Made by a program: the position numbers and the translations under genes. 64,000 nucleotides of DNA, taken from contig JAEDCY010000004.1 of the NCBI GenBank assembly GCA_016293915.1, positions 59,670 to 123,669 on the forward strand, read 5' to 3'. The notes beneath the pieces were generated by a model. It was not told the origin of the DNA and searched no databases. It saw only the letters and a list, made by a program, of their open reading frames with translations. Positions 24,992-33,574 of this stretch are shown one piece after another; the stretch's first letter is position 1; each line of letters begins with the position of its first letter. The DNA comes from Treponema sp. Its GTDB lineage: Bacteria > Spirochaetota > Spirochaetia > Treponematales > Treponemataceae.

Positions 24992-25152
24992 GAGCTTTTT
25001 TTAGGATGACGCTAAAAAATAGTCCCGATGGACTATTTTTTTTAACGCGTCTTCTATATGAGCCCTCGCATAAATGCTCAGAGCTTTTTTCAGGTAAATC
25101 CTAAACGACAGTCCCGATGGACTGTCGTTTTTAACGGATTTTCTATATGAGC
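24992..25152 (-). repeat. Two 72-nt tandem units, each a covarying hairpin terminator
   Basis: Units 24992-25063 and 25081-25152 both start GAGCTTTTTT and end TTCTATATGAGC. Each holds a long hairpin with loop CGAT: AAAAATAGTCC/GGACTATTTTT in the first, AAACGACAGTCC/GGACTGTCGTTT in the second, plus outer stems GACGC/GCGTC and AAATCC/GGATTT. The arms differ between units but pairing is kept. The right unit includes the last trpS codons, so the 3-prime end and terminator of trpS have been duplicated. Confidence 0.75.
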
Positions 25153-26243
25153 ATATTCATAACTGTTCTAACTTCATTCAGTGTCTGAATACCAATTTCG
25201 CGAGCCTTTGCTGCACCATCAAGCAATACTTTTCTGATATAAGCAGGATCTGCTTCGAGGCGGGCACGTTCCTGGCGCAATGGACGGAGTTTTTCGTTTA
25301 GAGCTTCAGTAAGAGTAGCCTTGAGCATTCCACCGCCGCCGTCACCAATGCGAGCGGCAATTGCAGAAGGCTCTTCACCAGTACAAAGGGAAATCAGCAT
25401 AAGAAGGTTTGCAACCTCAGGGCGGTTTACAGGATCATAAGTGATGTTACGGTCCTGGTCTGTCTTTGCCTTTTTGATGAGTTTTGCAGTTTCATCTTCT
25501 GTAGCGCTCAGCATTACAGCATTTCCGCGGCTCTTGGACATCTTCTGTCCGCCATCCAGGCCTAAAATCATTGGAGTCTTAGAAAGCAAAGCCTGTGGCT
25601 CAGGGAAAACAGGTTCTTTTCCCATATCTGTACAGAACTTCTTGTTGAAGCGGCTTGCAATTGTACGGGTCATTTCAAGGTGTGGAAGCTGATCTTTTCC
25701 TACAGGAACAACGTTTCCCTTACAGAAAAGAATATCGCAGGCCTGATGAACAGGATATGTATACATTCCGGCATTTACATTTTTAAGACCGGCAGATTCA
25801 ATTTCTTCTTTTACAGTAGGATTGCGGGAAAGCTCAGCGTTGCTTACAAGTGTAAGGAAAGGAATCATAAGCTGATTACACTCAGGCACATAGCTGTGAG
25901 GGTAAATAATAACATCCTGCTTTTCAGGATTGATTCCCGCAGCAAGATAGTCAATTACAAGCTGCTTTGTATTCTGGCTGATTTTGTCAAATGCATCGTG
26001 GTCTGTAAGAACCTGATAATCAGCAATAAGAATCATAGTTGGAACGCCCATATTTGCCAGGCGAACTCGATTCTGCAAAGAGCCAAAATAGTGTCCGATA
26101 TGCAAAAGACCTGTAGGACGATCTCCGGTAAGAACACGGTATTTTTTAGGATTTTTAATCAAATCCTCTTCAATTTTCTTACTGCGCTCAATCGCAGCCT
26201 CGAAACTCTTATTTATGTCAATATACTGAATTTCTTCACTCAT
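25143..26243 (-). CDS. trpS: Tryptophan-tRNA ligase
   Basis: From the ATG at 26243 (ribosome site AAGGAT) this is 366 residues. The class I signatures are present: TGLLHIGHYFGSLQNR (HIGH motif, about residue 40) and KMSKSRGN (KMSKS, about residue 230), with PVGKDQLPHLEMTR between. The longer frame would start at a GTG with no ribosome site. It charges tRNA-Trp with tryptophan. Length is slightly above the usual 330 because of an extended N-terminus. The stop falls inside the duplicated terminator unit. Confidence 0.96.
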   Translation of the reverse strand: MSEEIQYIDINKSFEAAIERSKKIEEDLIKNPKKYRVLTGDRPTGLLHIGHYFGSLQNRVRLANMGVPTMILIADYQVLTDHDAFDKISQNTKQLVIDYLAAGINPEKQDVIIYPHSYVPECNQLMIPFLTLVSNAELSRNPTVKEEIESAGLKNVNAGMYTYPVHQACDILFCKGNVVPVGKDQLPHLEMTRTIASRFNKKFCTDMGKEPVFPEPQALLSKTPMILGLDGGQKMSKSRGNAVMLSATEDETAKLIKKAKTDQDRNITYDPVNRPEVANLLMLISLCTGEEPSAIAARIGDGGGGMLKATLTEALNEKLRPLRQERARLEADPAYIRKVLLDGAAKAREIGIQTLNEVRTVMNMLI

Positions 26244-26326
26244 TTTGTTATCCTTATTCACAAATTATATTATGGTTATTATAAAGAGAAACAGGCATTA
26301 TATCAATAAAGCTGTTCTATAAAAAA

Positions 26327-26375
26327 AGCTGTTAGCTGTTAGCTGTTAGCTGTTAGCTATTAGCTATTAGCTATT
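26327..26375. repeat. Heptamer tandem repeat (AGCTNNT x 7)
   Basis: Four copies of AGCTGTT followed by three of AGCTATT, without interruption. A second array with the same AGCTNNT unit lies at 36374-36415 in the opposite orientation. Confidence 0.9.
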
Positions 26376-26406
26376 TTAGATTGCTTCGTCTTCGACTTGC
26401 AATGAC

Positions 26407-26617
26407 AGGGCTTGCGCATTATAAACGCTTTTCCGTAATGTTGGCGCGAAGGAGCGGGGCGTGGTTCAAAAACACTCTTTTTGTGGCTGCTGCGAAGCGG
26501 CAGTGCAATAGTTTCTATACCACAAAAAGCGTGTAGCGCATTATTGCGCGGTTTTGAATCACGCAACCGTGACTGGGAGCCAAAAATTCGGATTTTTGTT
26601 TATAATGCGGAGGCCCT
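26407..26617. mobile_element. MITE-like element upstream of folC
   Basis: The ends are inverted repeats, AGGGCTTGCGCATTATAAAC (26407-26426) and GTTTATAATGCGGAGGCCCT (26598-26617). Inside, GTGGTTCAAAAAC pairs with GTTTTGAATCAC and CTTTTTGTGG with CCACAAAAAG, so most of the 211 bp fold as one long stem. There is no open reading frame for a transposase. A short ATTGCTTCG/CGCAATGAC repeat brackets the ends. The right end supplies the sequence directly before folC. No target duplication was identified with certainty. Confidence 0.7.
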
Positions 26618-26630
26618 GCTCGCAATGACG

Positions 26631-28016
26631 ATGGATTTTGACTTAACCTTATATTCTGATTATAATAAATTTGTGAATGTAATAGACGTTTTTCAGGACT
26701 GGTTAAACGATTACCTGAATTTTGAACATAATCCAAAAAAAGAAATTTTCTGGCTCGATACCATTGATTACTTATGTAAGCGCTTTGATAATCCGCAGGA
26801 TTATGCCCCATGCATTCACGTTGCAGGCTCAAAAGGAAAAGGTTCTGTTTCCCGCATGATTTCCTGCATTCTCGAAGAAGCCGGTTACAAAGTCGGACTT
26901 TACACTTCCCCGCATATTACAGATTTCCGAGAAAGAATATGTACCCCAACAGGTTTCTTTTCAGAAGAGATTTACGCAAAAACAGTAAAGGAACTTATGC
27001 CGAATATTGATTCTATCATTCCTGAGAATCTTCCGGCAGAACGTCCGCTTACCTGGTTTGAACTTGTTACTCTTTATGCATTCCTTTGCTTCCGCAATGC
27101 AGAAGTTGACTGGTCTGTTTATGAAGTAGGACTTGGCGGCAGACTTGATGCAACCAATGTACTGCGACCAAAGCTCTGTTGTATTACTCCGATAGAGCTT
27201 GAACACACAGAATTTCTTGGCGACACCCTTGAAAAAATTGCTGCAGAAAAAGCCGGAATTATAAAAAACTGTACTCCGGTTATTTTTGCCCATCAGCAGA
27301 CAGAATCAGTAAAAATCGTACTTCGTGAAAAAGCAATTACCCGTCATGCCCCATATTATTTTGTAGAAGACTATATCAATAATGCTTATTATCATTTTAA
27401 CGGTCCTGACAAAAAGAAAATGACCGTTCATTTTGAAAGTGAACTTTTTAACCGCCCTATTGAAACTCAAATGCAGCTGCTAGGAAAGGCTCAGGCACAA
27501 AACGCCGCAATGGCTGCTGTGGCAATCAAAAAGCTTATGCCAAACCTCGATGAAGAAATTATTGAACGTGGGCTTGCAAAAGCAAAGTTACCCGGACGCT
27601 TTGAAATTATAGAAAATATAAATGGATATCCAGAAATTCCAGCTTTAATTCTTGACGGAGCCCATACATTAAACAGTATTCGTCTCACAATCGACACCCT
27701 TAACAAGCTTTATGGAGACAGTAAAGTTTCATTGCTTTTCGCCTGCGCTGCTGATAAAGATGTAAAAGACATCTCTATGCTCTTCCGCTACCGCTTTGAA
27801 CATGTATACGTTACACGCCCGGGTGAAAAAAAGCAGTCAGACTTAAATGCCGAAATTGAAGCCTTTACCCACGCAGAAATTAAGTTTACTGCAGATGCAG
27901 ACTATAAAATGATGATTAAAAAAGCCTTCGAAGAATCTGTTGCCAGCGGTAATGTACTGCTGGTTACCGGTTCCTTCTATCTGGTTTCTGAAGTTAAAGA
28001 ATTCCTGAAGTCTTAA
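26631..28016 (+). CDS. folC: Folylpolyglutamate/dihydrofolate synthase
   Basis: From the ATG at 26631 this is 461 residues. P-loop GSKGKGSVSR (about residue 65), the YTSPHITDFRERI loop, and the Mur-ligase-fold C-terminal domain (LILDGAHTLNSIR) mark a FolC/Mur ligase family member, which adds glutamate to folates and may also make dihydrofolate. The open frame extends 50 codons upstream, but those codons are translated MITE sequence. ATG 26625 belongs to the repeat end, 26631 to the gene; both are possible starts, with GGAGG at 26609-26613. The 3-prime end overlaps alr by 4 nt (convergent). Confidence 0.92.
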   Translation: MDFDLTLYSDYNKFVNVIDVFQDWLNDYLNFEHNPKKEIFWLDTIDYLCKRFDNPQDYAPCIHVAGSKGKGSVSRMISCILEEAGYKVGLYTSPHITDFRERICTPTGFFSEEIYAKTVKELMPNIDSIIPENLPAERPLTWFELVTLYAFLCFRNAEVDWSVYEVGLGGRLDATNVLRPKLCCITPIELEHTEFLGDTLEKIAAEKAGIIKNCTPVIFAHQQTESVKIVLREKAITRHAPYYFVEDYINNAYYHFNGPDKKKMTVHFESELFNRPIETQMQLLGKAQAQNAAMAAVAIKKLMPNLDEEIIERGLAKAKLPGRFEIIENINGYPEIPALILDGAHTLNSIRLTIDTLNKLYGDSKVSLLFACAADKDVKDISMLFRYRFEHVYVTRPGEKKQSDLNAEIEAFTHAEIKFTADADYKMMIKKAFEESVASGNVLLVTGSFYLVSEVKEFLKS

Positions 28017-29176
28017 TTTTTTACTTCCCGGCGAACACGTTTACTTAGCGCAGTTAATACCTCATACGAAATCGTATTGCCAAGTTTTGCTAAATCTTCC
28101 GCAGTATTCAAAGCTCCGCTTTCCTTCGGACCAAAAACTACAACTCTATCCCACACTTTTACATCAGGATTATCTTTTCCGATTTCTACCATGCACTGGT
28201 CCATGCAGATTCGACCGCGAACCGGGTAGTTTTTTCCATTAATTGTAACTTCAAGCCCTGGTGAAAAACGACGTAATAATCCATCTGCATAACCAATAGG
28301 CAAAACTGCAATATCTGTATCATGGTCAGCCACCCAGGTACGTCCATAAGACACAGATTTACCGGCAGGAAAATGCCTTATTGCAACAACCTTTGTTTCA
28401 AGGGCAAGAACCGGTTTAATATCAAAATGACGGCCAGTTTTTTCCAGATATTCTTTAGTAATTTCATCCGGATAATAACCATAGGTAATGATTCCTGGTC
28501 GCACCATATCAAACTGCATGTCTTCATCGTTCAAAAGTGCTGCACTAGCCCCGCAGGAACAGATTCCAGGTTCAATCCCCTTTTCTTTTACACATTCAAC
28601 CGCAGTCTTAAATGATTCAAACTGTTCTTTTGTAAAATCGATATTCTCAGAAGAAAGACTGTCAGAAACTGCAAAATGAGTACACATACCGCCAAGTTTA
28701 AGCCCGCTTTTTTCAATCAGAACCGCCTGATCTCCTGCTTCTTCCGGATAACATCCGATTCGGCCCATTCCGGTATCAACTGCAAGATGAACTTTATAAT
28801 CATAATAACCTTCACTTTTTGCAGTCTCAGCCACGAGCTTTATGTAATCTTCTCCAAATACAAGAGGTGTGATTTTATATTCAAAAATAGCCGGCATTTC
28901 GGACGGAGTACAAAGACTCAAAAGAAGAATTCCGCATTTTATTCCGCCATCTCTAAGTTCAATTCCTTCTTCTACAGTAGCAACTGCAACAAAAGCTGCT
29001 CCGACCTTTTCTGCAATCTGTGCGGTAATAACTGCATTATGACCATAACCGTCTGCCTTTACAGCAACGCAAAGTTTGACTTCTTTTTTAACATATTTTC
29101 TGATTTGATTTAGATTATATTCAAGATTATTTTTATAAATGACTGCTTTAGTACAGCGTTCCATAATCCCCACCAT
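28013..29176 (-). CDS. alr: Alanine racemase
   Basis: The 387-residue protein has the PLP-binding motif AVKADGYGHNA (Lys near residue 40), HLAVDTGMGRIG, and SYGRTWV plus PIGYADGLLRR in the C-terminal barrel domain, with the catalytic Tyr. It converts L-Ala to D-Ala for peptidoglycan. Two close ATGs (29176 and 29164) have similar weak ribosome sites, so the start is uncertain by four residues. It is convergent with folC. murC is a few genes away. Confidence 0.95.
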   Translation of the reverse strand: MVGIMERCTKAVIYKNNLEYNLNQIRKYVKKEVKLCVAVKADGYGHNAVITAQIAEKVGAAFVAVATVEEGIELRDGGIKCGILLLSLCTPSEMPAIFEYKITPLVFGEDYIKLVAETAKSEGYYDYKVHLAVDTGMGRIGCYPEEAGDQAVLIEKSGLKLGGMCTHFAVSDSLSSENIDFTKEQFESFKTAVECVKEKGIEPGICSCGASAALLNDEDMQFDMVRPGIITYGYYPDEITKEYLEKTGRHFDIKPVLALETKVVAIRHFPAGKSVSYGRTWVADHDTDIAVLPIGYADGLLRRFSPGLEVTINGKNYPVRGRICMDQCMVEIGKDNPDVKVWDRVVVFGPKESGALNTAEDLAKLGNTISYEVLTALSKRVRREVKN

Positions 29177-29300
29177 TTACCCTTATAACGTACAATTATA
29201 CAATTTATAGTAAATTTTCGGCAATATGTTATTGTAAAAAAAGCCTATAAATAATATAATTAACTATTAAATCAAAATGACAGAGAGTGAATTATTTAAA

Positions 29301-30260
29301 ATGAAAAGAATAAAAATCGTTTTTTTTAGCTTAATTTCAATTACTTTACTAACTTCATGTGCAACTACAACAGCTGAATCACAATCAAAAACAACATCAA
29401 ATCATAAAACACCCTCCAGAGAAATAGAAACAAAAAAAGAAACTGCAGAAGACCTTTTCATCAAATCGCTGGAAGGTATAACAATTACAAATGTTTCTTC
29501 ACCAAAAGAGATTACAAAAGGCAGAAGCTTTTCTAAACCATTCGTTTTTTCAGCAAAAAAAGCTGACGGATCAGCTGCCGAAGGTTTTGCTTTAACACTA
29601 GAATATCCTGTTTCAAAATCAATAGAAGGAATTAATTTTGAAAAAATAGATTTTGTAACTGATTCAGAAGGAAATATTTATTTTACTCCTGCACAAACTA
29701 CTTTTGCAGCAAAAACAAAAGTAAATGTTTATCCAACTCCGATAAGTGACGATGCTTCCCTTCCAGAGAGACTTAAGCCATATACAGCATCTGCAGACTG
29801 GAAGGTAAAATCAGATATAGCTTCTAAGGGAGCAGTACTTTTTATCTGGGATTATAACGAAAAAGATCGTCCTGTAAATAATTCCTATAATATTCAGGCA
29901 GAATTCCGTTGTCGTGGAATTACAATGGTTGGAAACGGTCCTGTAAACGAAACATCTTACATTGGAAAACCTAATGCACTTTATAAAGATACTTATGATA
30001 TTATTGGTGGTACTCAGTATGGATATTTGATTTATGGTACAATCAAATTTGAGCAGCCAGTAACAGAAAATGAAGATGAAAGCGGATATTACTGCCTTCT
30101 GAAAGCAGAAATTGAAGCCGTTAACATGAAAAACGGCAGTAAAATCTATACTTCGGTAATTACTTATGAATCAAAAGGCAAAAACTGGAACGAATGCGTT
30201 TCAAAAGGAAAAGATAAACTTTCACAGCTTGTTGTAGATGATTTAATTTACGGTTTATAA
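29301..30260 (+). CDS. Putative lipoprotein
   Basis: From the ATG at 29301 the protein is 319 residues, starting with basic MKRIK, a hydrophobic core and lipobox LTSC (Cys near residue 18), so it should be lipidated and anchored to a membrane. After a Thr/Ser/Lys-rich spacer comes a beta-rich domain with SLEGITITNVSSPKE and GKNWNECVSKGKDKLSQ. No known family. An ATG 24 nt upstream (29277) would add eight residues before the signal, which is less likely. Its stop is 18 nt before thrC, so the two may be cotranscribed. Confidence 0.8.
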   Translation: MKRIKIVFFSLISITLLTSCATTTAESQSKTTSNHKTPSREIETKKETAEDLFIKSLEGITITNVSSPKEITKGRSFSKPFVFSAKKADGSAAEGFALTLEYPVSKSIEGINFEKIDFVTDSEGNIYFTPAQTTFAAKTKVNVYPTPISDDASLPERLKPYTASADWKVKSDIASKGAVLFIWDYNEKDRPVNNSYNIQAEFRCRGITMVGNGPVNETSYIGKPNALYKDTYDIIGGTQYGYLIYGTIKFEQPVTENEDESGYYCLLKAEIEAVNMKNGSKIYTSVITYESKGKNWNECVSKGKDKLSQLVVDDLIYGL

Positions 30261-30278
30261 CAGGTTAAGGATGGAAAT

Positions 30279-31691
30279 ATGATTTATACAGATACAAGAG
30301 ACAGTAGCGTAAAAGCAGATTTTAAGACTGCCGTAATGGGCGGAATGAATCAGGCAACAGGTGGACTTTATATTCCAGTTGAGTTTCCAAAACTTGATTC
30401 AAGTTTACTTAATAAAGACCCGGCTCCTTCTTTCCGCGATGTAGCATTTAATATGGCTAAGCCTTATGTAGAAGGCGAAATTCCAGATAATGATCTGGCT
30501 GCAATCATTGCAGATGCCTATCCTTTCCAGCCAAAGGTTGTTCCCGCTGATGCTATTTCTTACATAATGGAACTTTTCCACGGTCCAACCTGTGCTTTCA
30601 AAGACTTTGGTGCCCGCTTTATGGCCCGCACAATGTCTTACTTCAACAGAAACGAAGACACTCCACTTCACATTTTAGTTGCAACTTCTGGTGATACTGG
30701 CTCTGCTGTAGGAAGCGCTTTCCACGGAGTTCCTGGCCTCGACGTTACAATTTTGTATCCTGATGGAAAAATATCTCCTCTCCAGGAAAAACAGCTTTCT
30801 ACCTTCACAGGAAACGTTCGTGCCCTCAAGGTAAAAGGAACTTTTGATGACTGCCAGAAGCTGGTAAAAACAGCCTTTACAGATACAGAACTCCGCGGTA
30901 AACTCCGCCTTTCTTCTGCAAACTCTATCAACATTGCCCGTCTTTTGCCACAGAGCTTCTATTATATGTACTCTGCTCTTACTGTTCGCAACCGTAGTGC
31001 AATGGACAACAAGATTCAGGATCCTGCAATCATTATGGTTGTTCCAAGCGGAAACTTCGGTAATCTCACTTCAGGCTTGATTGCCCGCGAAATGGGAGCT
31101 CCAATTGCGGGTTTTGTTGCAGCAACTAACACAAACAAGACTATTCCAGACTGGATCGCAACCGGTGACTACAATGCCCGCCCTTCAGTTGAAACATACG
31201 CAAATGCTATGGACGTTGGTGCTCCAAGTAACTACGAACGCATTAAGGCTATGTACACTCTGGATCAGGTTCGTGAGCTTTTTGCTTCTTACTGGCTTGA
31301 TAATGATGGAATTAAGGCTGCAATCAAGAGCTGCAACGACAAGACAGGCTATATTATTGATCCTCATGGAGCAATCGGCTGGCAGGCCTGGGATGATATC
31401 CGTAGCGGTGCTATGGAAGCTCTTATTGCAGGACAGAAAAATGACTGGAATAAGCCTGGTCTTACACCAAACCTTCCAAAATGGTCCGGCGAAGTTGCCG
31501 CAAAGAAGGCTGTTGGCGTAATCCTCGAAACAGCATCACCTGCTAAGTTTGGTCAGATTGTAACTGATGCAATCGGTAAGGAACCTCCTATGCCGGATCG
31601 CCTCGAAGCAGTTATGCGCCTTCCGGACAACGCTATTCCAATGGAAAATGATTACAATCAGTTTAAGGACTGGTTACTGGCTAATCTTTAG
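30279..31691 (+). CDS. thrC: Threonine synthase
   Basis: This 470-residue enzyme has the ThrC motifs: ELFHGPTCAFKDFGARF (the PLP-binding Lys), ATSGDTGSAVGSAF and VPSGNFGNLTSGLIAREMG, the phosphate-binding loop. It makes threonine from O-phosphohomoserine. The start ATG follows AAGGATGG. Terminator-like repeats follow at 31699-31800. Length is typical of the longer class. Confidence 0.97.
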   Translation: MIYTDTRDSSVKADFKTAVMGGMNQATGGLYIPVEFPKLDSSLLNKDPAPSFRDVAFNMAKPYVEGEIPDNDLAAIIADAYPFQPKVVPADAISYIMELFHGPTCAFKDFGARFMARTMSYFNRNEDTPLHILVATSGDTGSAVGSAFHGVPGLDVTILYPDGKISPLQEKQLSTFTGNVRALKVKGTFDDCQKLVKTAFTDTELRGKLRLSSANSINIARLLPQSFYYMYSALTVRNRSAMDNKIQDPAIIMVVPSGNFGNLTSGLIAREMGAPIAGFVAATNTNKTIPDWIATGDYNARPSVETYANAMDVGAPSNYERIKAMYTLDQVRELFASYWLDNDGIKAAIKSCNDKTGYIIDPHGAIGWQAWDDIRSGAMEALIAGQKNDWNKPGLTPNLPKWSGEVAAKKAVGVILETASPAKFGQIVTDAIGKEPPMPDRLEAVMRLPDNAIPMENDYNQFKDWLLANL

Positions 31692-31698
31692 TAATAAA

Positions 31699-31746
31699 CG
31701 TCATGCTGATCCTGAAACAAGTTCAGGATGACTGTTTCAGCATCTA
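31699..31746. repeat. Family B hairpin repeat
   Basis: CGTCATGCTGATCCTGAAAC and GTTTCAGCATC border a hairpin containing TCCTGAAACAAGTTCAGGA. The same TGCTGAAACAAGTTCAGCA and CATTCCGAACTTGTTTCGG theme returns at 33463, 39660 and 40361. Confidence 0.7.
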
Positions 31747-31750
31747 AAAG

Positions 31751-31800
31751 AAACGGTGGTTGAGTGATGCGTAAGCATCGTATCGAAACCACCGTTTTTT
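31751..31800 (+). terminator. thrC terminator built from a family A repeat
   Basis: AAACGGTGGTT and AACCACCGTTT form an 11-bp stem around GATGCGTAAGCATC, followed by a T-run on the plus strand. It lies 60 nt after the thrC stop and has the shape of an intrinsic terminator. Confidence 0.75.
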
Positions 31801-31886
31801 TATTTTTTTAATATTTTCATAATAATTTTAATTATTATTATAAAAAGTAATACCATTAAAATAAATGGCAAAACTTGACCTATCAT
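31800..31886 (-). CDS. Small hydrophobic membrane protein, 28 residues
   Basis: The minus strand from the ATG at 31886 codes for 28 residues, mostly I, L, V, F and M with a basic C-terminus (MKILKK), predicted as a single membrane helix. A good ribosome site, AGGAG, is 7-8 nt upstream. It starts 17 nt after the stop of the cytidylate-kinase-like gene, so it may be cotranscribed. The stop sits at the edge of the thrC terminator T-run. Small size makes chance an issue; the ribosome site and hydrophobic, lysine-capped design favour a real gene. Confidence 0.5.
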   Translation of the reverse strand: MIGQVLPFILMVLLFIIIIKIIMKILKK

Positions 31887-31903
31887 AAGTAAACTCCTAA
31901 TTC

Positions 31904-32449
31904 TTATTTTTCAATCAACCCTTTTTCAACAAGTTTATCCAGAATAATTTCTTCAATTTCTTCCGGAGTTTTTTCGTTTACATCAATAATCAGGTCGCAG
32001 AAAGCATAGTCGTTGTTGTCGATGCCGTAAAATTCTTTGTAGCGGCGGGTGTCTTCGCTGTCGCGCATTGCGGTAAAGTCTTTGATTGCCTGAAGGTCGC
32101 CGCCTTCGCGGTTGTAAACACGGCGGGCACGGGTATCATCAGAGGCAAGAAGATAAACCTTGAGGTCAGCTTCTTTGAGCATCCAGATTGCAAGGCGGCT
32201 GCCGAGAACGCAAGGCTCAGCAAGGGCCAGCTCTACCTGATGCTTGTCTACGTATTTGTCGTAAGAGTCGTCGGTTTTTGCCGCTTCAATTACTTCCGGC
32301 AAAGTCATGCCTTTTTCAGCCGCCAGCTGACGGAAGGTATAATTTATAAGTGTAACTCCCAGAGTTTTTGCGAGCATACCGCTTACAGTTGTATTTCCGC
32401 AGCCAGATTTTCCGCTGATTGCGATTCTAAGATCTTTTTTTAGTTTCAT
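31904..32449 (-). CDS. Cytidylate kinase-like family protein
   Basis: From the ATG at 32449, preceded by GGGGGAA, this is 181 residues. The P-loop GKSGCGNTTVS near residue 11, a lid region and VYNREGGDLQ (Arg-rich) are of the nucleoside-monophosphate kinase type, closest to the short archaeal-like cytidylate kinase group. It should phosphorylate CMP/dCMP, but the substrate is inferred. The frame upstream to 32494 reads through a family A repeat (ANHRIGG-like peptide), so the later start is preferred. Confidence 0.8.
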   Translation of the reverse strand: MKLKKDLRIAISGKSGCGNTTVSGMLAKTLGVTLINYTFRQLAAEKGMTLPEVIEAAKTDDSYDKYVDKHQVELALAEPCVLGSRLAIWMLKEADLKVYLLASDDTRARRVYNREGGDLQAIKDFTAMRDSEDTRRYKEFYGIDNNDYAFCDLIIDVNEKTPEEIEEIILDKLVEKGLIEK

Positions 32450-32463
32450 ATTTCCCCCAATAC

Positions 32464-32565
32464 GGTGGTTTCGATACACTCGCTTCGCGAGCACTCAACC
32501 ACCAACAGTTCACACCGGTGGTTGGAGTAGTACGGTGCTAAAGCACCTATCGTATCGAAACCACC
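32464..32565. repeat. Two family A palindromes before the kinase-like gene
   Basis: Units 32464-32503 (GGTGGTTTCGATAC...CTCAACCACC) and 32516-32565 (CCGGTGGTTGGAG...CGAAACCACC), the second with an inner GGTGCTAAAGCACC hairpin. They fill the gap between yicC and the kinase-like gene. Confidence 0.85.
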
Positions 32566-32571
32566 TGTTTA

Positions 32572-33444
32572 TCATTCCACGTTTTTGCTTTGTTCTCTAA
32601 TATTTTCCAAACTATCCTTAGCCGTAATTACCATTGCGCCGACTTCGGCAAACTGATTTTTGCTTCCTATTGTGTTGATTTCGCGGTTCATTTCCTGGCA
32701 GATAAAGTCCAGCTTTTTGCCCGGTGTAGGGTTGTTTGCAAGCTCAGCTCGCATTGCCTCAATATGGCTCTTTAGGCGAACGATTTCCTCATTAATTGTG
32801 TATTTTACAAGCATTGCCGCAGTTTCTGTCATGATGCGGTTTTCATCTGCCTTGTCTTCCAGAAGCTCGCGGAACTTTGTTGTAATCTGTTCCTTGAACA
32901 TTTCTTCCATTTTTGGCTGCCATTCTGTAAAAAAACGTGCACACTTTAAGAGCTTTTCTAGCTTTTCCTGCAAATCGCGCTTCATATTTTCGCCTTCTCG
33001 CTCGCGGTCTTCATTAAACTTTTCAAGTACAGAATCAAAAACAGGCTCAATCAAGGCCTTATACTTTTCCATATCATAAGAGTGGTTAGAAACGATTACT
33101 CCCGGCTGACTCAAAATAAAGTCCAGAGCAGACTTAGAATCAGTTCCAAAGCCGGAAGCCTTAATTACCTTTTTTACAGCCTCCGAGTATGCCTTTACAG
33201 CTCCCTCATCTACAGTAATATCAGGATTACTTTCCAGCTCCTTTACGCGGATATATACATCAACCTTACCGCGGAAAACCTTTTCTGTAATCTTACCGCG
33301 GAAATAGCTTTCCAGTGGATTTAGATATGGTGGAAGATTTACAGTTAAATCCAGAAAGCGGGAATTAACTGATTTTATTTCTACACTGATTACAGCACTT
33401 TCGTAATTTTTTTCTTCGTAGGCATATCCTGTCATTGATGTCAT
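32572..33444 (-). CDS. YicC-family endoribonuclease
   Basis: The 290-residue protein begins MTSMTGYAYEEK, the MTGY signature of the YicC/YloC family, and shows the C-terminal block KKLDFICQEMNREINTIGSK with conserved Gln, Glu and Asn. Family members are reported to have endoribonuclease activity on small RNAs. A long central coiled-coil lies at about 150-215. It is upstream of the kinase-like gene. Start ATG at 33444; an in-frame ATG three codons later is an alternative. Confidence 0.92.
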   Translation of the reverse strand: MTSMTGYAYEEKNYESAVISVEIKSVNSRFLDLTVNLPPYLNPLESYFRGKITEKVFRGKVDVYIRVKELESNPDITVDEGAVKAYSEAVKKVIKASGFGTDSKSALDFILSQPGVIVSNHSYDMEKYKALIEPVFDSVLEKFNEDREREGENMKRDLQEKLEKLLKCARFFTEWQPKMEEMFKEQITTKFRELLEDKADENRIMTETAAMLVKYTINEEIVRLKSHIEAMRAELANNPTPGKKLDFICQEMNREINTIGSKNQFAEVGAMVITAKDSLENIREQSKNVE

Positions 33445-33462
33445 AATTTATTCCTTATTCTT

Positions 33463-33571
33463 CGTCATCCCGAACTTGTTTCGGGATCTATTGTTATAGA
33501 TGCTGAAACAAGTTCAGCAAGACTATTTCAGCATCTATCTTAGAGCCCCTGAAACAAGTTCTGCATGACGT
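33463..33571. repeat. Family B repeat cluster between yicC and murC
   Basis: Three partial units: CGTCATCCCGAACTTG...TTTCGGGATC, TGCTGAAACAAGTTCAGCA and CCTGAAACAAGTTCTGCATG. They are inverted about short spacers and fold as hairpins. They occupy the whole 130-bp gap. Confidence 0.7.
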
Positions 33572-33574
33572 CTT

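Noticed and set aside
26481..26630. N-terminal extension of folC
   Set aside because: The codons are MITE sequence and no FolC has such a domain.
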